From CAWBLP01 sp963721065 (GTDB taxonomy: Bacteria; Pseudomonadota; Alphaproteobacteria; Acetobacterales; Acetobacteraceae): a stretch of DNA of 64,000 nt. The notes beneath the pieces are model-generated. The model saw nothing but the letters and a program-made list of their open reading frames with translations, had not been told where the DNA came from and ran no database searches. The DNA is taken from the NCBI GenBank assembly GCA_963721065.1, contig CAVRHO010000004.1:186001-250000 (forward strand), read 5' to 3'. The stretch's first letter is position 1; the number at the start of each line of letters is the position of its first letter. Of the stretch, positions 52,343 to 61,187 are shown in pieces. The translations under genes and the position numbers were made by a program.

Positions 52343-53200
52343 TTACCGTCCGGAGATCCGCCGCCCCGTCTCCAGTGCCGCGAAGGTGGATACCGGCGCC
52401 GGCATCAGCCAGCGGAAGCCCTGCTCGACCAGGCCTTCCACGTTCTTCGTGTCCACATGCGGATGGCCGCACGGCACGTTGTACTGCTTGCAGATCGCCA
52501 GGATCTCGTTGATTGCAGATGCAACGGTCGGATGCGAATACTGCCGCGGATAGCCCAGATCCTGCGACAGGTCGCCCTCGCCGATCAGCACCACGCCAAT
52601 GCCCGGCACCTGTTCCAGCATCTTCGGCAGGTTGGCGATGGCGCGCTTCTCCTCGCACATGATCACCACCAGCACCTCGCCCTCCGGGTTCAGCGGCCAG
52701 ACATCGGCGCGCTTGTAGTATTCCTGGTTGGTCAGGCCCCAGTAGCGCGCGGCATGGGTCGGCGCGTCGCCGCGCATGCCGGCGGGTTCGTAGTACGGCG
52801 CCTCCGGCGGGCGCGGATAGCGGCAGGAGATCACCGCGTTGCGCGCATCCTCCACCGTGCTGACATGCGGCCACACCACGCCGTACACGCCGATATCCAG
52901 CACCTGCTTGGCGATCCACTGGCTGTTCTCGCCGCCATTCGGCGGAATGCGCACGAACGGGGTCACCGTCGGCGCGATGCTGCCGGAGGTGGCGATCTGC
53001 CGGCGGTTCAGCATGTACTGCATGCAGTCGCGCAGTGCCCTGATGTCGTACGGGTTGTGTTCCATCTCGAACACCACCGCGTCATACGGCGCACCGCTGA
53101 TGGTCAGCGCGTTGCTGATCTCGCCGGGGGAAAAGGTGGCGAAGGCGGGCTTGCCGGACTCCAGCGCCTTGATGGCGCCGTTCAGCCGGGGGATGTCCAT
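52343..53200 (-). CDS. HpcH/HpaI-family aldolase
   Basis: A 285-residue class II, metal-dependent aldolase/lyase of the HpcH/HpaI/2,4-dihydroxyhept-2-enedioate type. Visible are VVFEMEHNPY (where the catalytic site Glu/His region lies), GVVWPHVSTVEDA and IGEGDLSQDLG (metal Asp). It cleaves or forms C-C bonds with pyruvate or similar keto acids. The start at 53200 follows AAAGGA; the much longer open frame upstream belongs to other reading frames. It is the last gene of a four-gene minus-strand operon. Confidence 0.87.
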   Translation of the reverse strand: MDIPRLNGAIKALESGKPAFATFSPGEISNALTISGAPYDAVVFEMEHNPYDIRALRDCMQYMLNRRQIATSGSIAPTVTPFVRIPPNGGENSQWIAKQVLDIGVYGVVWPHVSTVEDARNAVISCRYPRPPEAPYYEPAGMRGDAPTHAARYWGLTNQEYYKRADVWPLNPEGEVLVVIMCEEKRAIANLPKMLEQVPGIGVVLIGEGDLSQDLGYPRQYSHPTVASAINEILAICKQYNVPCGHPHVDTKNVEGLVEQGFRWLMPAPVSTFAALETGRRISGR

Positions 53201-53211
53201 GGCGTTTCCTT

Positions 53212-54102
53212 TCACGCGGTGACGAACAGGTCTTCCGCCCGGTACAGCGTCGGCACCAGGCCCTGCTGGTGGGCGAAGCGGAGGCCGAGTTCGAGTCCGG
53301 GTCGGTTTGCGGCCAGACCATACGGCAACGGATCGCCACCGACGATGGAGGCCCAGCGCGCTTCCGCCGGCGGCGCACCGGCGGCGGCCTTGGCTTCGGT
53401 GAACAGCCGCATCAGTTCGCCGGCCAGCCAGTCGTGCTGTTCCAGGTGTTTCGTCTGCACGCAGACCACGTGGTTCACCGGATACGCGCCGGTCCTGCGG
53501 TACCACGCCGCCGCGGCGGCGCCGGCGTCGGGGATCACGGTGCGGATCTCCGCCGCATCCAGGCCGGTCAGCGCGATGCCGGCATCGATCGCGCCGTCGC
53601 GCAGCATCTGCGGCAGCGTCTGGCCCGGCGCGATGCGCACCACGTTGGGCGGATCGGTGGCTTCCTGCACATGCGCATCCTCCGCCGTCACCCAGGTGAT
53701 GCCGGCGGGATCGACGCCGTACTCGTTCTGCAGGATGCCGCGCACCCAGACGCCGGTGGTCACCGACCAGGCCCGCACGCCCACGCGCTTGCCCGCCAGG
53801 TCGGCCGGCCCGCGCAACGGCGAGTCCGCGCGGCAGACCAGCGCACCGTGATGGAAGCCGCGCATCAGCACCACCGGCAGTCCGGTCAGTGGCTTGCCGT
53901 AGCTGCGCGCCTGGGCGAGCGTGGTCAGTGCGATCTCGCACAGGTCGAAATCGCCGGTGCGCACCAGGCGGCGGAACGCGCGGGTCACCGGCTCGACCTC
54001 CTCGAAGTCGAAGCGGATGCGGGGGGAGCTTACGCGCCCGTCCTTCAGCGGCAGCGCATGCGGGTAATTGGCCAGCGCGCTGCGCAGGGTGACCGTGGTC
54101 AT
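53212..54102 (-). CDS. Substrate-binding-like protein (NMT1/4,5-dihydroxyphthalate decarboxylase-like annotation family)
   Basis: A 296-residue protein with a type 2 periplasmic-binding fold: FDLCEIALTTLAQARSYGK, GFHHGALVCRADSPL, LAGKRVGVRAWSVTTGVWVR and DAGIALTGLDAAEIRT. No signal peptide is present, so it is likely cytoplasmic and may be enzymatic or a stray binding protein. Relatives are often labelled 4,5-dihydroxyphthalate decarboxylase, with weak support. It lies 11 bases before the aldolase gene and 19 bases after the racemase-like gene, so it belongs to the same operon. Confidence 0.78.
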   Translation of the reverse strand: MTTVTLRSALANYPHALPLKDGRVSSPRIRFDFEEVEPVTRAFRRLVRTGDFDLCEIALTTLAQARSYGKPLTGLPVVLMRGFHHGALVCRADSPLRGPADLAGKRVGVRAWSVTTGVWVRGILQNEYGVDPAGITWVTAEDAHVQEATDPPNVVRIAPGQTLPQMLRDGAIDAGIALTGLDAAEIRTVIPDAGAAAAAWYRRTGAYPVNHVVCVQTKHLEQHDWLAGELMRLFTEAKAAAGAPPAEARWASIVGGDPLPYGLAANRPGLELGLRFAHQQGLVPTLYRAEDLFVTA

Positions 54103-54121
54103 GACGAACCGCTTCCGGACC

Positions 54122-54934
54122 TCATGGCGCCTTCACCGTCGGGTAGATGTCCGCACCGTAGTGCTTGCGGAAGGTCTCGATCTGGTCCGGCGGCGGCGGG
54201 GCATAGGCGCACTTCTTGGACACGAAGTGCCCGCCCATGATGCGGTTCATCCGCACCGCCGTCTCCCCCAGCTTCACCAGGTTGGTGATGCCGTTCAGGA
54301 TCGGCACGCCGTCATCGGTCTGGTAGATCCCGGCATGCGCCAGCAGCGCCATCACCACGCCGCCCGCGGCGATCACCACCTCGGCCCCCGCATCGCTGTT
54401 CCGCCGCGCCGCCTCGTTGAACTGCGCGACGATACGGGCACGCGCCTCGGGATCGTCGAACCCGGGCCCCAGGTCGGTCAGCCGGTCGATCCGCATCCGG
54501 TTCACCGCGGCGAAACGGTCGCGCAGCCCGTAGCGGTGCACGTTCTCCACGATGCGCGGGGTGAACTTCTCGTTGATCGTTACAAGAGAGAAATTGGCGC
54601 CCATCATGCACGCCATGTGCAGCGCCGACTCGCACAGGCCCAGCACCGGGATGTCGGCGATCTCCCGCGCCTCGCGCAGGCCGGGATCGGCGATGTTGCC
54701 GATCAGGAAGGCGTCGAAACCGTCCCGCACGGCGCGTTGCACGTTCTTCAGCACCTCGCCGGTTTCCAGGTATTCCAGATAGCGGAACTGGTCGCCGACG
54801 CCGCCGATCTCGGTGATGCCGGCGACGTGGATCTCGGTGTCCGGATCCTTCACCGCATTCAGGATCTCGTGCAGCGCCCGCGGATAGCCGCCCCATTCGG
54901 TCATCCGCGACATGCTTTGGTACCAGAGCTTCAT
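54122..54934 (-). CDS. Asp/Glu/hydantoin racemase-fold protein lacking the second catalytic Cys
   Basis: A 270-residue member of the aspartate/glutamate racemase superfamily. The first catalytic Cys is present in VLGLCESALH. The second conserved position, normally a Cys in a GCxGM-type motif, reads VVIAAGGVVMAL, so a two-cysteine racemase mechanism looks impossible. It could be an isomerase, decarboxylase or lyase with one Cys, like related maleate isomerase or arylmalonate decarboxylase enzymes. AAAGGGG supports the start at 54934. The operon context (aldolase, two binding proteins) points to organic-acid breakdown. Confidence 0.8.
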   Translation of the reverse strand: MKLWYQSMSRMTEWGGYPRALHEILNAVKDPDTEIHVAGITEIGGVGDQFRYLEYLETGEVLKNVQRAVRDGFDAFLIGNIADPGLREAREIADIPVLGLCESALHMACMMGANFSLVTINEKFTPRIVENVHRYGLRDRFAAVNRMRIDRLTDLGPGFDDPEARARIVAQFNEAARRNSDAGAEVVIAAGGVVMALLAHAGIYQTDDGVPILNGITNLVKLGETAVRMNRIMGGHFVSKKCAYAPPPPDQIETFRKHYGADIYPTVKAP

Positions 54935-54988
54935 GGCCGTTCCCCTTTGCGCCAGTCCGGCGGGTAACACAGCACGGCCGGGGTCAGC

Positions 54989-56077
54989 CTAGACCGGCCG
55001 CCAGTCGTAATGCTTCGACAGCCAGGCCCGCAGCGCCAGCAGCGCCGGCATCCGCGGCGACCACAGATCGCCGCACGCGGTGGCCGCCGGTCCGCTGACC
55101 GGCTCCAGGGCGAGTGACACCACCAGGGCGCGAATGTCGAGTGCCGCCATCGCCTGCACGCCGGCCTGGCGCCACAGCGCCACCATCGGCGCCGGTGTCA
55201 GTTCCGGCAGGACCAGGCCGAATTCCAGTTGGGATGCGATCGCCGCCGCCCGCCACGCGGCGAACAATGGTCCGGTCGGGTCAGTGCCGCGCAGGTTCCG
55301 GTACAGGTCGTCCAGCGAGGGCAGGTCGGGAAACGCCGGCGCGCGGGACAGATGCTCCGGCTTGCCGGGCAGGCCCAGGGCGAACAACGGCTGCATGCCG
55401 GCCTGCGCCATCGCCTGCACCTGCTGCGGCACCTTGTGGCCGCGCAGCAGCACCGCGTCGATCGCGCCCTGCGCAAACGCCTTGGGAACCGCCCTATGGT
55501 CCACGCCCCGGACCCGTACGGCGCGCAGGCCGAGCAGGTTCAGGCCGAGTATGGCGGGGAGGTCGGAGCCGGCGGGGGAGACGGCGGCCACGCGCACCGG
55601 CCGGCCGGTCGCCAGTGCGCCGGGCCGGCCGACGACGACCGCCGGGCAGAGCGTGGCAAGCACCGCCACCCAGCGGCTGACATCGAACTTGGCGCGGGGA
55701 TCGCCCATCAGCCAGGCGAGCGCCGCCTCACCGGGTGCCATCAGCAGGGTCAGCCCGTCCAGCGTGCCGCGTGCCTCGAACTGGTTCGCCGCGGTCACGC
55801 CGTCGGCGCCGCCGATGACGGTCTGCCGGAAGACGGTACCGGGGGCCAGGGACTGCGCCAGCGCCGGCTGCATCAGCCGCGCCCAGCGCGCGATGGTGCC
55901 ACCATTCGGCCCCGGCACCAGCATCGTCGGATCATCGAGCTTCGGCGGCACCGGCGCCTCGGCCGGTCCGGGTGGCAGCGATGCGGCACGGGACACCCCC
56001 GCCCAGCCCAGAACGGGCAGGCTTGCGAGCGATCCAAGCAGGCGACGCCGGGCGGGCGACGGCAGGTGGTTCGGCAT
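54989..56077 (-). CDS. TctC/Bug-type substrate-binding protein with a Tat-like signal
   Basis: A 362-residue exported protein. The N-terminus (PARRRLLGSLASLPVLGWAG) has an arginine-rich, Tat-like signal followed by a hydrophobic stretch. The remainder resembles TctC/Bug solute receptors (LVPGPNGGTIARWARLMQPA, then FRQTVIGGADGVTAANQFEA), which collect carboxylates for tripartite tricarboxylate transporters. No TctA or TctB gene is near. It is the first gene of the operon that continues into the racemase-fold protein 54 bases later. Confidence 0.8.
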   Translation of the reverse strand: MPNHLPSPARRRLLGSLASLPVLGWAGVSRAASLPPGPAEAPVPPKLDDPTMLVPGPNGGTIARWARLMQPALAQSLAPGTVFRQTVIGGADGVTAANQFEARGTLDGLTLLMAPGEAALAWLMGDPRAKFDVSRWVAVLATLCPAVVVGRPGALATGRPVRVAAVSPAGSDLPAILGLNLLGLRAVRVRGVDHRAVPKAFAQGAIDAVLLRGHKVPQQVQAMAQAGMQPLFALGLPGKPEHLSRAPAFPDLPSLDDLYRNLRGTDPTGPLFAAWRAAAIASQLEFGLVLPELTPAPMVALWRQAGVQAMAALDIRALVVSLALEPVSGPAATACGDLWSPRMPALLALRAWLSKHYDWRPV

Positions 56078-56200
56078 TCTACGGCCCTTCCTGCGCGCGG
56101 GCCGGCGGCGACCGGCCCTGCACTCCTCCTAGCTCACCAGAGTGTGATGTCAAAGCTGAGGCGCTGTCCCGTGGTCACGGCCGGCTCGCGCGACCGGCCC

Positions 56201-56716
56201 TTACTCATCATAGGAGACCAGCGCCTCGCACGGCACGTCCAGGCGCGCCCGGCCGTTCAGGAAGGTCAACTCGATCAGCGCGGCGACCGCGGGCACCATG
56301 GCGCCGACCTGACGCAGCAGGGAGATACCGGCGGCCATCGTGCCGCCAGTGGCCAGCAGGTCGTCCACCACCACCACGCGCTGGCCGGGCTCGATCGCGT
56401 CGGACTGCACCTCCAGCCGGTCGGTGCCGTATTCCAGGGAGTAGTTCAGCCCTACGGTCTCACCCGGCAGCTTGCCGCGCTTGCGCAGCATCACGAAGCC
56501 GCAGCCCAGCTTCAGCGCGAGCGGCGCGGCGATCAGGAAGCCGCGGCTTTCCAGGCCGGCGAGCAGATCCGGCTGGTAGGCGCGCACCGCCTTGGCCATG
56601 CGGCCCATGGCCACCTGCCAGGCATCCGCGTCACGCAGCAGCGTGGAGATGTCGTAGAACAGCACGCCCGGCTTGGGGAAATCGGGAATGCCGCGAATGT
56701 GGTCCTTCAGATCCAT
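56201..56716 (-). CDS. apt: Adenine phosphoribosyltransferase
   Basis: A 171-residue purine-salvage enzyme converting adenine + PRPP to AMP. The N-terminus HIRGIPDFPKPGVLFYDIST is typical of Apt and the PRPP motif is VVVVDDLLATGGT. Length and both motifs are normal. It stands alone; the gene upstream is divergent across a 257-base spacer with repeats. Confidence 0.96.
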   Translation of the reverse strand: MDLKDHIRGIPDFPKPGVLFYDISTLLRDADAWQVAMGRMAKAVRAYQPDLLAGLESRGFLIAAPLALKLGCGFVMLRKRGKLPGETVGLNYSLEYGTDRLEVQSDAIEPGQRVVVVDDLLATGGTMAAGISLLRQVGAMVPAVAALIELTFLNGRARLDVPCEALVSYDE

Positions 56717-56841
56717 GGGGCGCCGAACCTTTCCCGCGCAATCGCTGCTTCGGGTTTAGAACCCCGGGCGGATAGCCGCAACGACACCAGGGCGCCCGCC
56801 AGGCGCTGGCCGCCGGCCCGACCGATCGACGGGACCCGCCT

Positions 56842-56938
56842 GCCCCATGGACAGGCGGCCCCTTCCTGATGGTCAGGCCAGCCCCCTCCCCGATGGACAG
56901 GCCGCCTCCTATCCCCGATGGACAGGCCGCCCCGGGCC
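56842..56938. repeat. About 30-bp imperfect direct repeats, 3-4 copies
   Basis: Copies of CCCCGATGGACAGGCCGCC-type sequence (with one CCTGATGGTCAGGCC variant) occupy the spacer between apt and the glyoxalase-like gene. Confidence 0.8.
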
Positions 56939-56973
56939 CGCCAGTGTTCCCGCCAACCGGAGGGAGACGCGCC

Positions 56974-57817
56974 ATGGCCGGACTTCTGCCCATACCGACG
57001 CTCGATCACGTCGTGGTCAATCTGCGCGACCGCATCGATGCCGGGGCCGACACCTACCGCCGCCTCGGCTTCACCCTGACCCCGCGCGGCTATCACACGC
57101 TCGGCTCGATCAACCACCTGGCGATCTTCGGCACCGACTACCTGGAGCTGATCGCCGCGCCGCCCGGATCCACCCAGCGGCCGGAAATCCTGACGTCGCC
57201 GGACGGCCTGAACGGGCTGGTCTTCGCCTCGGAGGACGCGGCGGCCACGCATCGCGCCATGCAGCAGGCCGGCGTGCCGATCGAGGCCCCGCAGCAGTTC
57301 TCCCGCCCGGTGGAACTGCCCGAAGGCCCACGCGATGCGACCTTCCGCACGGTGCGCCTGCCCGCGGCCTCGGTAGCGGCCGGGCGGGTGTATTTCTGCC
57401 AGCACCTGACGCGGGAGCTGGTGTGGCGGGATGAGTGGCGCCACCACGCCAACGGCACCGTCGGCATCGCCCGGGCGGTGGTCGCGGCCCAGCGACCCGT
57501 CGCGGCTGGGCGAACTGTTCGCCCGCATGTTCGGCGCCGATGCGGTGCGGCGCTCGCCGGACTGCTGGTCACTGGTGGTGGGCCTGTCCCGGTTCGACGT
57601 GATGTCGCCGGCGGCGCTGGCCCGCGCGTTCGGCGATACGGCACCCGATGGCGGCGGGCGCGACGAATTCATGGCGGCGCTGACCTTGCGCACCCGGTCG
57701 CTGGACACCGCTGCGGCGGCACTGGCCTCCGGCGACATCACCGCGCGCCGCGAGGCGGAGCGGATCGTGGTGCCCGCGACGGAGGCCTTCGGCGTGACAC
57801 TGGAGTTCCAGGCCTAG
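56974..57817 (+). CDS. Glyoxalase-like (VOC family) protein, one single-base insertion
   Basis: A 280-residue protein after correction. The N-terminal VOC unit begins LDHVVVNLRDRIDAGADTYR, then NHLAIFGTDYLELIAAPPG, typical of the Glyoxalase_3 type. An extra C near 57494 (CAGCGACCCG for CAGGACCCG) breaks the frame; the C-terminal VOC unit (LGELFARMFGADAV, then GVTLEFQA) is in the shifted frame. GGAGGGAG supports the start. Substrate unknown; relatives act on small organic or aromatic compounds. Confidence 0.8.
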
Positions 57818-57999
57818 CAGGCGCCCCGGCTCACCGGGGGAACGCGGCCATGCGAGGCGATCAGGTGGTCACCGGACATCGGCACGCCCGAGCCGGACCA
57901 CGCGATGGCGCAGGCCGCGTCCCGTAAGACCGGCGCCTGCTTGCCAGCAACGCCGCGAAATGCATGGCTGTTCGCCCGACCACCCGGATCCAGCCAGCC

Positions 58000-59010
58000 A
58001 TGCAGCCTTTCACCGACTCCACCGATCTCCTGTCCGACGGCGCCGCGCTCGGCGCACGGATGCGCCGGGACGGCTACCTGTTCCTGCGCGGCGTGCTGCC
58101 GACCGACACGGTGCGCGCGCTGCAAGCCCAGGTCGGCGCGATCGCCCGCGACGCCGGCTGGCTGCGGGGCGATACGCCGGTGGAAGACGCGATCGCCGAT
58201 CCCGCGGGGTTCTGTGTCGATCCCGATCCGACCTACCTGGCCACGCTCCGCCGCATCAACCGCCTGGAAGATTACCACGCCCTCAAGCACCACCCTGCCC
58301 TGCTCGGCCTGTTCGAGCGCATGCTGGACGGCCCGGTCTTCCCGCACCCGCGCGTGCTGATGCGCAACATCTTTCCCGCCCGGGAGGCATACACCACCAA
58401 GGCGCACCAGGATTTCCCCAACGTGCAGGGCACGACCGAGGTGTTCACCGCCTGGTTCCCCCTGATCGACTGCCCGATGGACGTCGGGCCGCTGCAGATC
58501 GCCACCGGCACGCATAGCGGCACGGTGTACGACTTCGACATCGGCGCCGGGGCCGGCGGCATCGAGATCACCGATCCGTTGGAAGGCCGCTGGGTGTCCG
58601 GCCCCTTCGCGGTCGGCGACGTGCTGATCTTCCACAGCATGACGGTGCACAAGGGCGTGCCCAACCGCAGCGACCGGCTGCGCATGTCGATGGACGTGCG
58701 CTACCAGCGCGTCAGTGAGCCGTTCAACCCGGACAACGCCAATGCGGACGGCCAGCCGTTGTCCTGGGACGACATCTACGCCGGCTGGACATCCGATGCG
58801 CTGAAATACTACTGGCGCCGCCTGCCGCTGACCGAAAAGCCGTTCGATCCCGTCTGGTTCGACAAGCGCGACGGGCGGGCCTTCGAACTTGGCGAGGCCG
58901 GCGATCCACGCGCCCGTTCCGTGCTGCAACGCATCGTCGCGCGCGACGCCGACCCGCAGAAACGCGCCCGTGCCCAACGATTGCTGGACGCGCTGGAGAC
59001 CGCACAATGA
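58000..59010 (+). CDS. Phytanoyl-CoA dioxygenase (PhyH) family protein
   Basis: A 336-residue Fe(II)/2-oxoglutarate dioxygenase. The iron ligands are visible as HxD in KAHQDFPNV and the distal His in MTVHKGVPNRS; the 2-oxoglutarate Arg is probably in NRSDRLRMSMD. The start is uncertain: ATG 58000 or, 36 bases earlier, ATG 57964; neither has a clear ribosome site. The stop overlaps the HAD-family gene in ATGA, and a third coupled gene follows, so it leads a three-gene operon. Confidence 0.87.
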   Translation: MQPFTDSTDLLSDGAALGARMRRDGYLFLRGVLPTDTVRALQAQVGAIARDAGWLRGDTPVEDAIADPAGFCVDPDPTYLATLRRINRLEDYHALKHHPALLGLFERMLDGPVFPHPRVLMRNIFPAREAYTTKAHQDFPNVQGTTEVFTAWFPLIDCPMDVGPLQIATGTHSGTVYDFDIGAGAGGIEITDPLEGRWVSGPFAVGDVLIFHSMTVHKGVPNRSDRLRMSMDVRYQRVSEPFNPDNANADGQPLSWDDIYAGWTSDALKYYWRRLPLTEKPFDPVWFDKRDGRAFELGEAGDPRARSVLQRIVARDADPQKRARAQRLLDALETAQ

Positions 59011-59744
59011 CCACACCAGGCCTGACGCAGTTCCGGGCCCTCAGCTTCGATTGCTACGGCACGCTGATCGACTGGGAAACCGGCATCGCCACGGCATTGC
59101 AGCCGCTGATGGCATTGGCCGGCGTCCGCCCGGAGGCCGCGCTGGACGCCTTTGCCCGTCATGAGCACCGGCTGCAGTCCGAGGCACCCGGCATGCTGTA
59201 CCGCGACCTGCTTGCCGCGGTGCACGCCGCGCTGGCGCAGGACTGGAACGTTGCCGCGGATTCCGGGGCAGACCGGCGCTTCGCCGAATCAATCACCGAC
59301 TGGCCCGCCTTCCCCGACAGCGCGCCGGCGCTGCAATACCTGAAGCAGCACTACACGCTGGCCATTCTCTCCAACGTCGATCATGACAGTTTCCGCGCCA
59401 GCAACGCCCGGCTTGGCGTCACCTTCGACCTGATCTGCACGGCGCAGGAAATCGGCTCCTACAAGCCGGATCCCGCGAATTTCCGCTACCTTCTGGCGCG
59501 GCTGGCCGAGCAGGGGATCGCGCAGGACCAGGTGCTGCACGTGGCGCAAAGCCTGTTCCACGACCATGCGCCGGCGAACGCGATCGGCCTGACGTCTGCG
59601 TGGATCGACCGGCAGCATGGCTCCGCCGGTTGGGGTGCCACCGGCGCACCACCCCCAGGTGTGCACTACGATTTCCGCTTCACCAGCCTGGAAGCGCTGG
59701 CCGAGGCCCACCGCCAGGCGAGCCGGCCCTCCGCCTCCGGCTGA
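59007..59744 (+). CDS. HAD-superfamily hydrolase (haloacid dehalogenase type II-like)
   Basis: A 245-residue hydrolase. The nucleophile Asp lies in LSFDCYGTLIDW, motif II Ser/Asn in ILSNVDHD and motif III Lys in IGSYKPDPANF. It resembles type II 2-haloacid dehalogenases but could be a phosphatase of the same fold. It is coupled by ATGA overlap to the PhyH gene before it, and by TGATG to the CarS-like gene after it. Confidence 0.87.
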   Translation: MTTPGLTQFRALSFDCYGTLIDWETGIATALQPLMALAGVRPEAALDAFARHEHRLQSEAPGMLYRDLLAAVHAALAQDWNVAADSGADRRFAESITDWPAFPDSAPALQYLKQHYTLAILSNVDHDSFRASNARLGVTFDLICTAQEIGSYKPDPANFRYLLARLAEQGIAQDQVLHVAQSLFHDHAPANAIGLTSAWIDRQHGSAGWGATGAPPPGVHYDFRFTSLEALAEAHRQASRPSASG

Positions 59745-60223
59745 TGCAGGAACTGCGCGTCCTGCTGTTGCTTGGCATTGCGAATTTCGCCCCGATTGTC
59801 GCCGCACGGCTGCTGGGGGCACGTTTCGCCATGCCGGTGGATTGCGGGCTGATTCTGTCGGACGGGCATCCGCTGTTTGGAGCCGGCAAGACGCTGCGCG
59901 GCGTGCTGGCGTCGATCCTGTGCTCGGCGGCGGCGGCCCCGCTGCTGGGGGTCGGCGCCGCACTTGGCGCCGCACTGGCGGCCGGGGCCATGGCGGGCGA
60001 CCTGCTCGCCAGCTTCTGCAAGCGCCGGCTGCGCCTGCCGGCCCATGCGCGCGCGCCCGGACTGGATCAGGTCCCCGAAGTGCTGCTGCCGTTGCTGCTG
60101 CTACAGCCCTGGCTGGTATTGAGCGCGCTGGATATTGCCGTGGTGGCAGTGGTGTTCGTGCTGCTGGACATCCTGCTGTCGCGCGTGCTGTTCTGTCTGG
60201 GCATTCGCGAACGGCCGTACTGA
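59744..60223 (+). CDS. CarS-like (DUF46, CDP-archaeol synthase family) membrane protein
   Basis: A 159-residue protein with four hydrophobic helices and the motif GKTLRGVLASI, and DLLASFCKRRLRLPAHARAP, as in the CarS/DUF46 family. Archaeal CarS transfers CTP to unsaturated archaeol. Bacterial homologs have unclear substrates; a cytidylyltransferase acting on another lipid alcohol or phosphate is plausible. The start overlaps the HAD stop. Nothing else in the window suggests ether-lipid synthesis. Confidence 0.78.
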   Translation: MQELRVLLLLGIANFAPIVAARLLGARFAMPVDCGLILSDGHPLFGAGKTLRGVLASILCSAAAAPLLGVGAALGAALAAGAMAGDLLASFCKRRLRLPAHARAPGLDQVPEVLLPLLLLQPWLVLSALDIAVVAVVFVLLDILLSRVLFCLGIRERPY

Positions 60224-60368
60224 AAGACCCTGTGCCGGTGGGCAGACTTTGTGATGACGCAGCCCGGTCGGCAGCGCGGGCTGAACTTCCGGCGGAACGG
60301 CAGCGGGCTGATCTTCAATGTGAACGCGCCAGGTTCGCGCATGCTGTCGAACAGCAATGCAGGCACGC

Positions 60369-60983
60369 ATGAGCGATCTTCCGGAAGCGGATCTCAAGGC
60401 CCTTGATGAGTACCTGCTTTCCGAAACCTCGCCGGCGAACAGCATGTTGCTCTCCGACCTGGACGGATTCCTGACCGGCATCGTCGTCGGGCCGGAGCTT
60501 GTGCCACCCAGTGAGTGGTTTCCGGTGATATGGAGCGGCGAAGAACCGAGATTCGACTCAGAGTCGCAGATGAGAAACATCATCGGCACGATCATGAACC
60601 GCTACAACGAGATCGTGCACGCCATGAACGACGATCCCGACAGTTTCGAACCGATCATCTACGAGGGGTCAGAAGGATTTCCAATCGTCACAGACTGGGC
60701 CGCCGGGTTTCTTGATGCTATCAAGTTGCGCAAGCGGGCCTGGGACCCGCTGTTCCGGCATCGCCGCGCGAAGATGCTGCTCGTGCCGCTTGTGATCCTG
60801 GGGGATGATGACGACTTCTTCCGACATCATCCCTCACCGCATGAAATGGCGTTCTATGCCGATGCGCCCGACTTGGTTCGGCACAGTGTCGTCGGCATCT
60901 GTGAGTTCTGGCGCAATCGCCGCCCGGCCCGCCAAAAGCCGCACCCACGGCGGCCGCGGGCCGATCGGCGCAGCGCACGGTGA
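60369..60983 (+). CDS. UPF0149/YecA-family protein
   Basis: A 204-residue protein with the N-terminal UPF0149 pattern (ALDEYLLSETSPANSMLLSD, DGFLTGIVVGPEL, PSEWFPVIWSG) and the mid-region WAAGFLDAIKLRK. No SEC-C zinc motif follows; the C-terminus is a basic Arg/Pro-rich tail. Function unknown. It begins 145 bases after the CarS-like gene, likely under its own promoter. Confidence 0.85.
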   Translation: MSDLPEADLKALDEYLLSETSPANSMLLSDLDGFLTGIVVGPELVPPSEWFPVIWSGEEPRFDSESQMRNIIGTIMNRYNEIVHAMNDDPDSFEPIIYEGSEGFPIVTDWAAGFLDAIKLRKRAWDPLFRHRRAKMLLVPLVILGDDDDFFRHHPSPHEMAFYADAPDLVRHSVVGICEFWRNRRPARQKPHPRRPRADRRSAR

Positions 60984-61107
60984 TGCCACCCGGCTGACGG
61001 CATCACTTACCTACGCCGCGTCATGGCCAGTGGGAGACCGACGGCGAAGCGCACCATGTCGTGGTGGGCGAAATCTCCCTGGGCATAGGTGGGCACGCCG
61101 TCGCCAA

Positions 61108-61187
61108 TCCTTCATGTCGTTGCCGGGTCCTTCATGTCGTGGCCGGCTCCTTCATGTCATGGCCGGATCCTTCATGTCGTGGCCGGC
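61108..61187. repeat. 20-bp tandem array, 4 copies
   Basis: Units of TCCTTCATGTCGTGGCCGGC with one or two changes each. The last two units merge into a family A right arm, so this array appears to have grown from one end of such an element. Confidence 0.9.

Noticed and set aside
52343..53941. N-terminal extension of the aldolase to 532 residues
   Set aside because: The extra part is the antisense-like alternative frame of the neighbouring binding-protein gene; a ribosome site marks the true start at 53200.
1947..61187. Tandem arrays considered as CRISPR
   Set aside because: Units abut directly with no unique spacers, and no cas gene is present.
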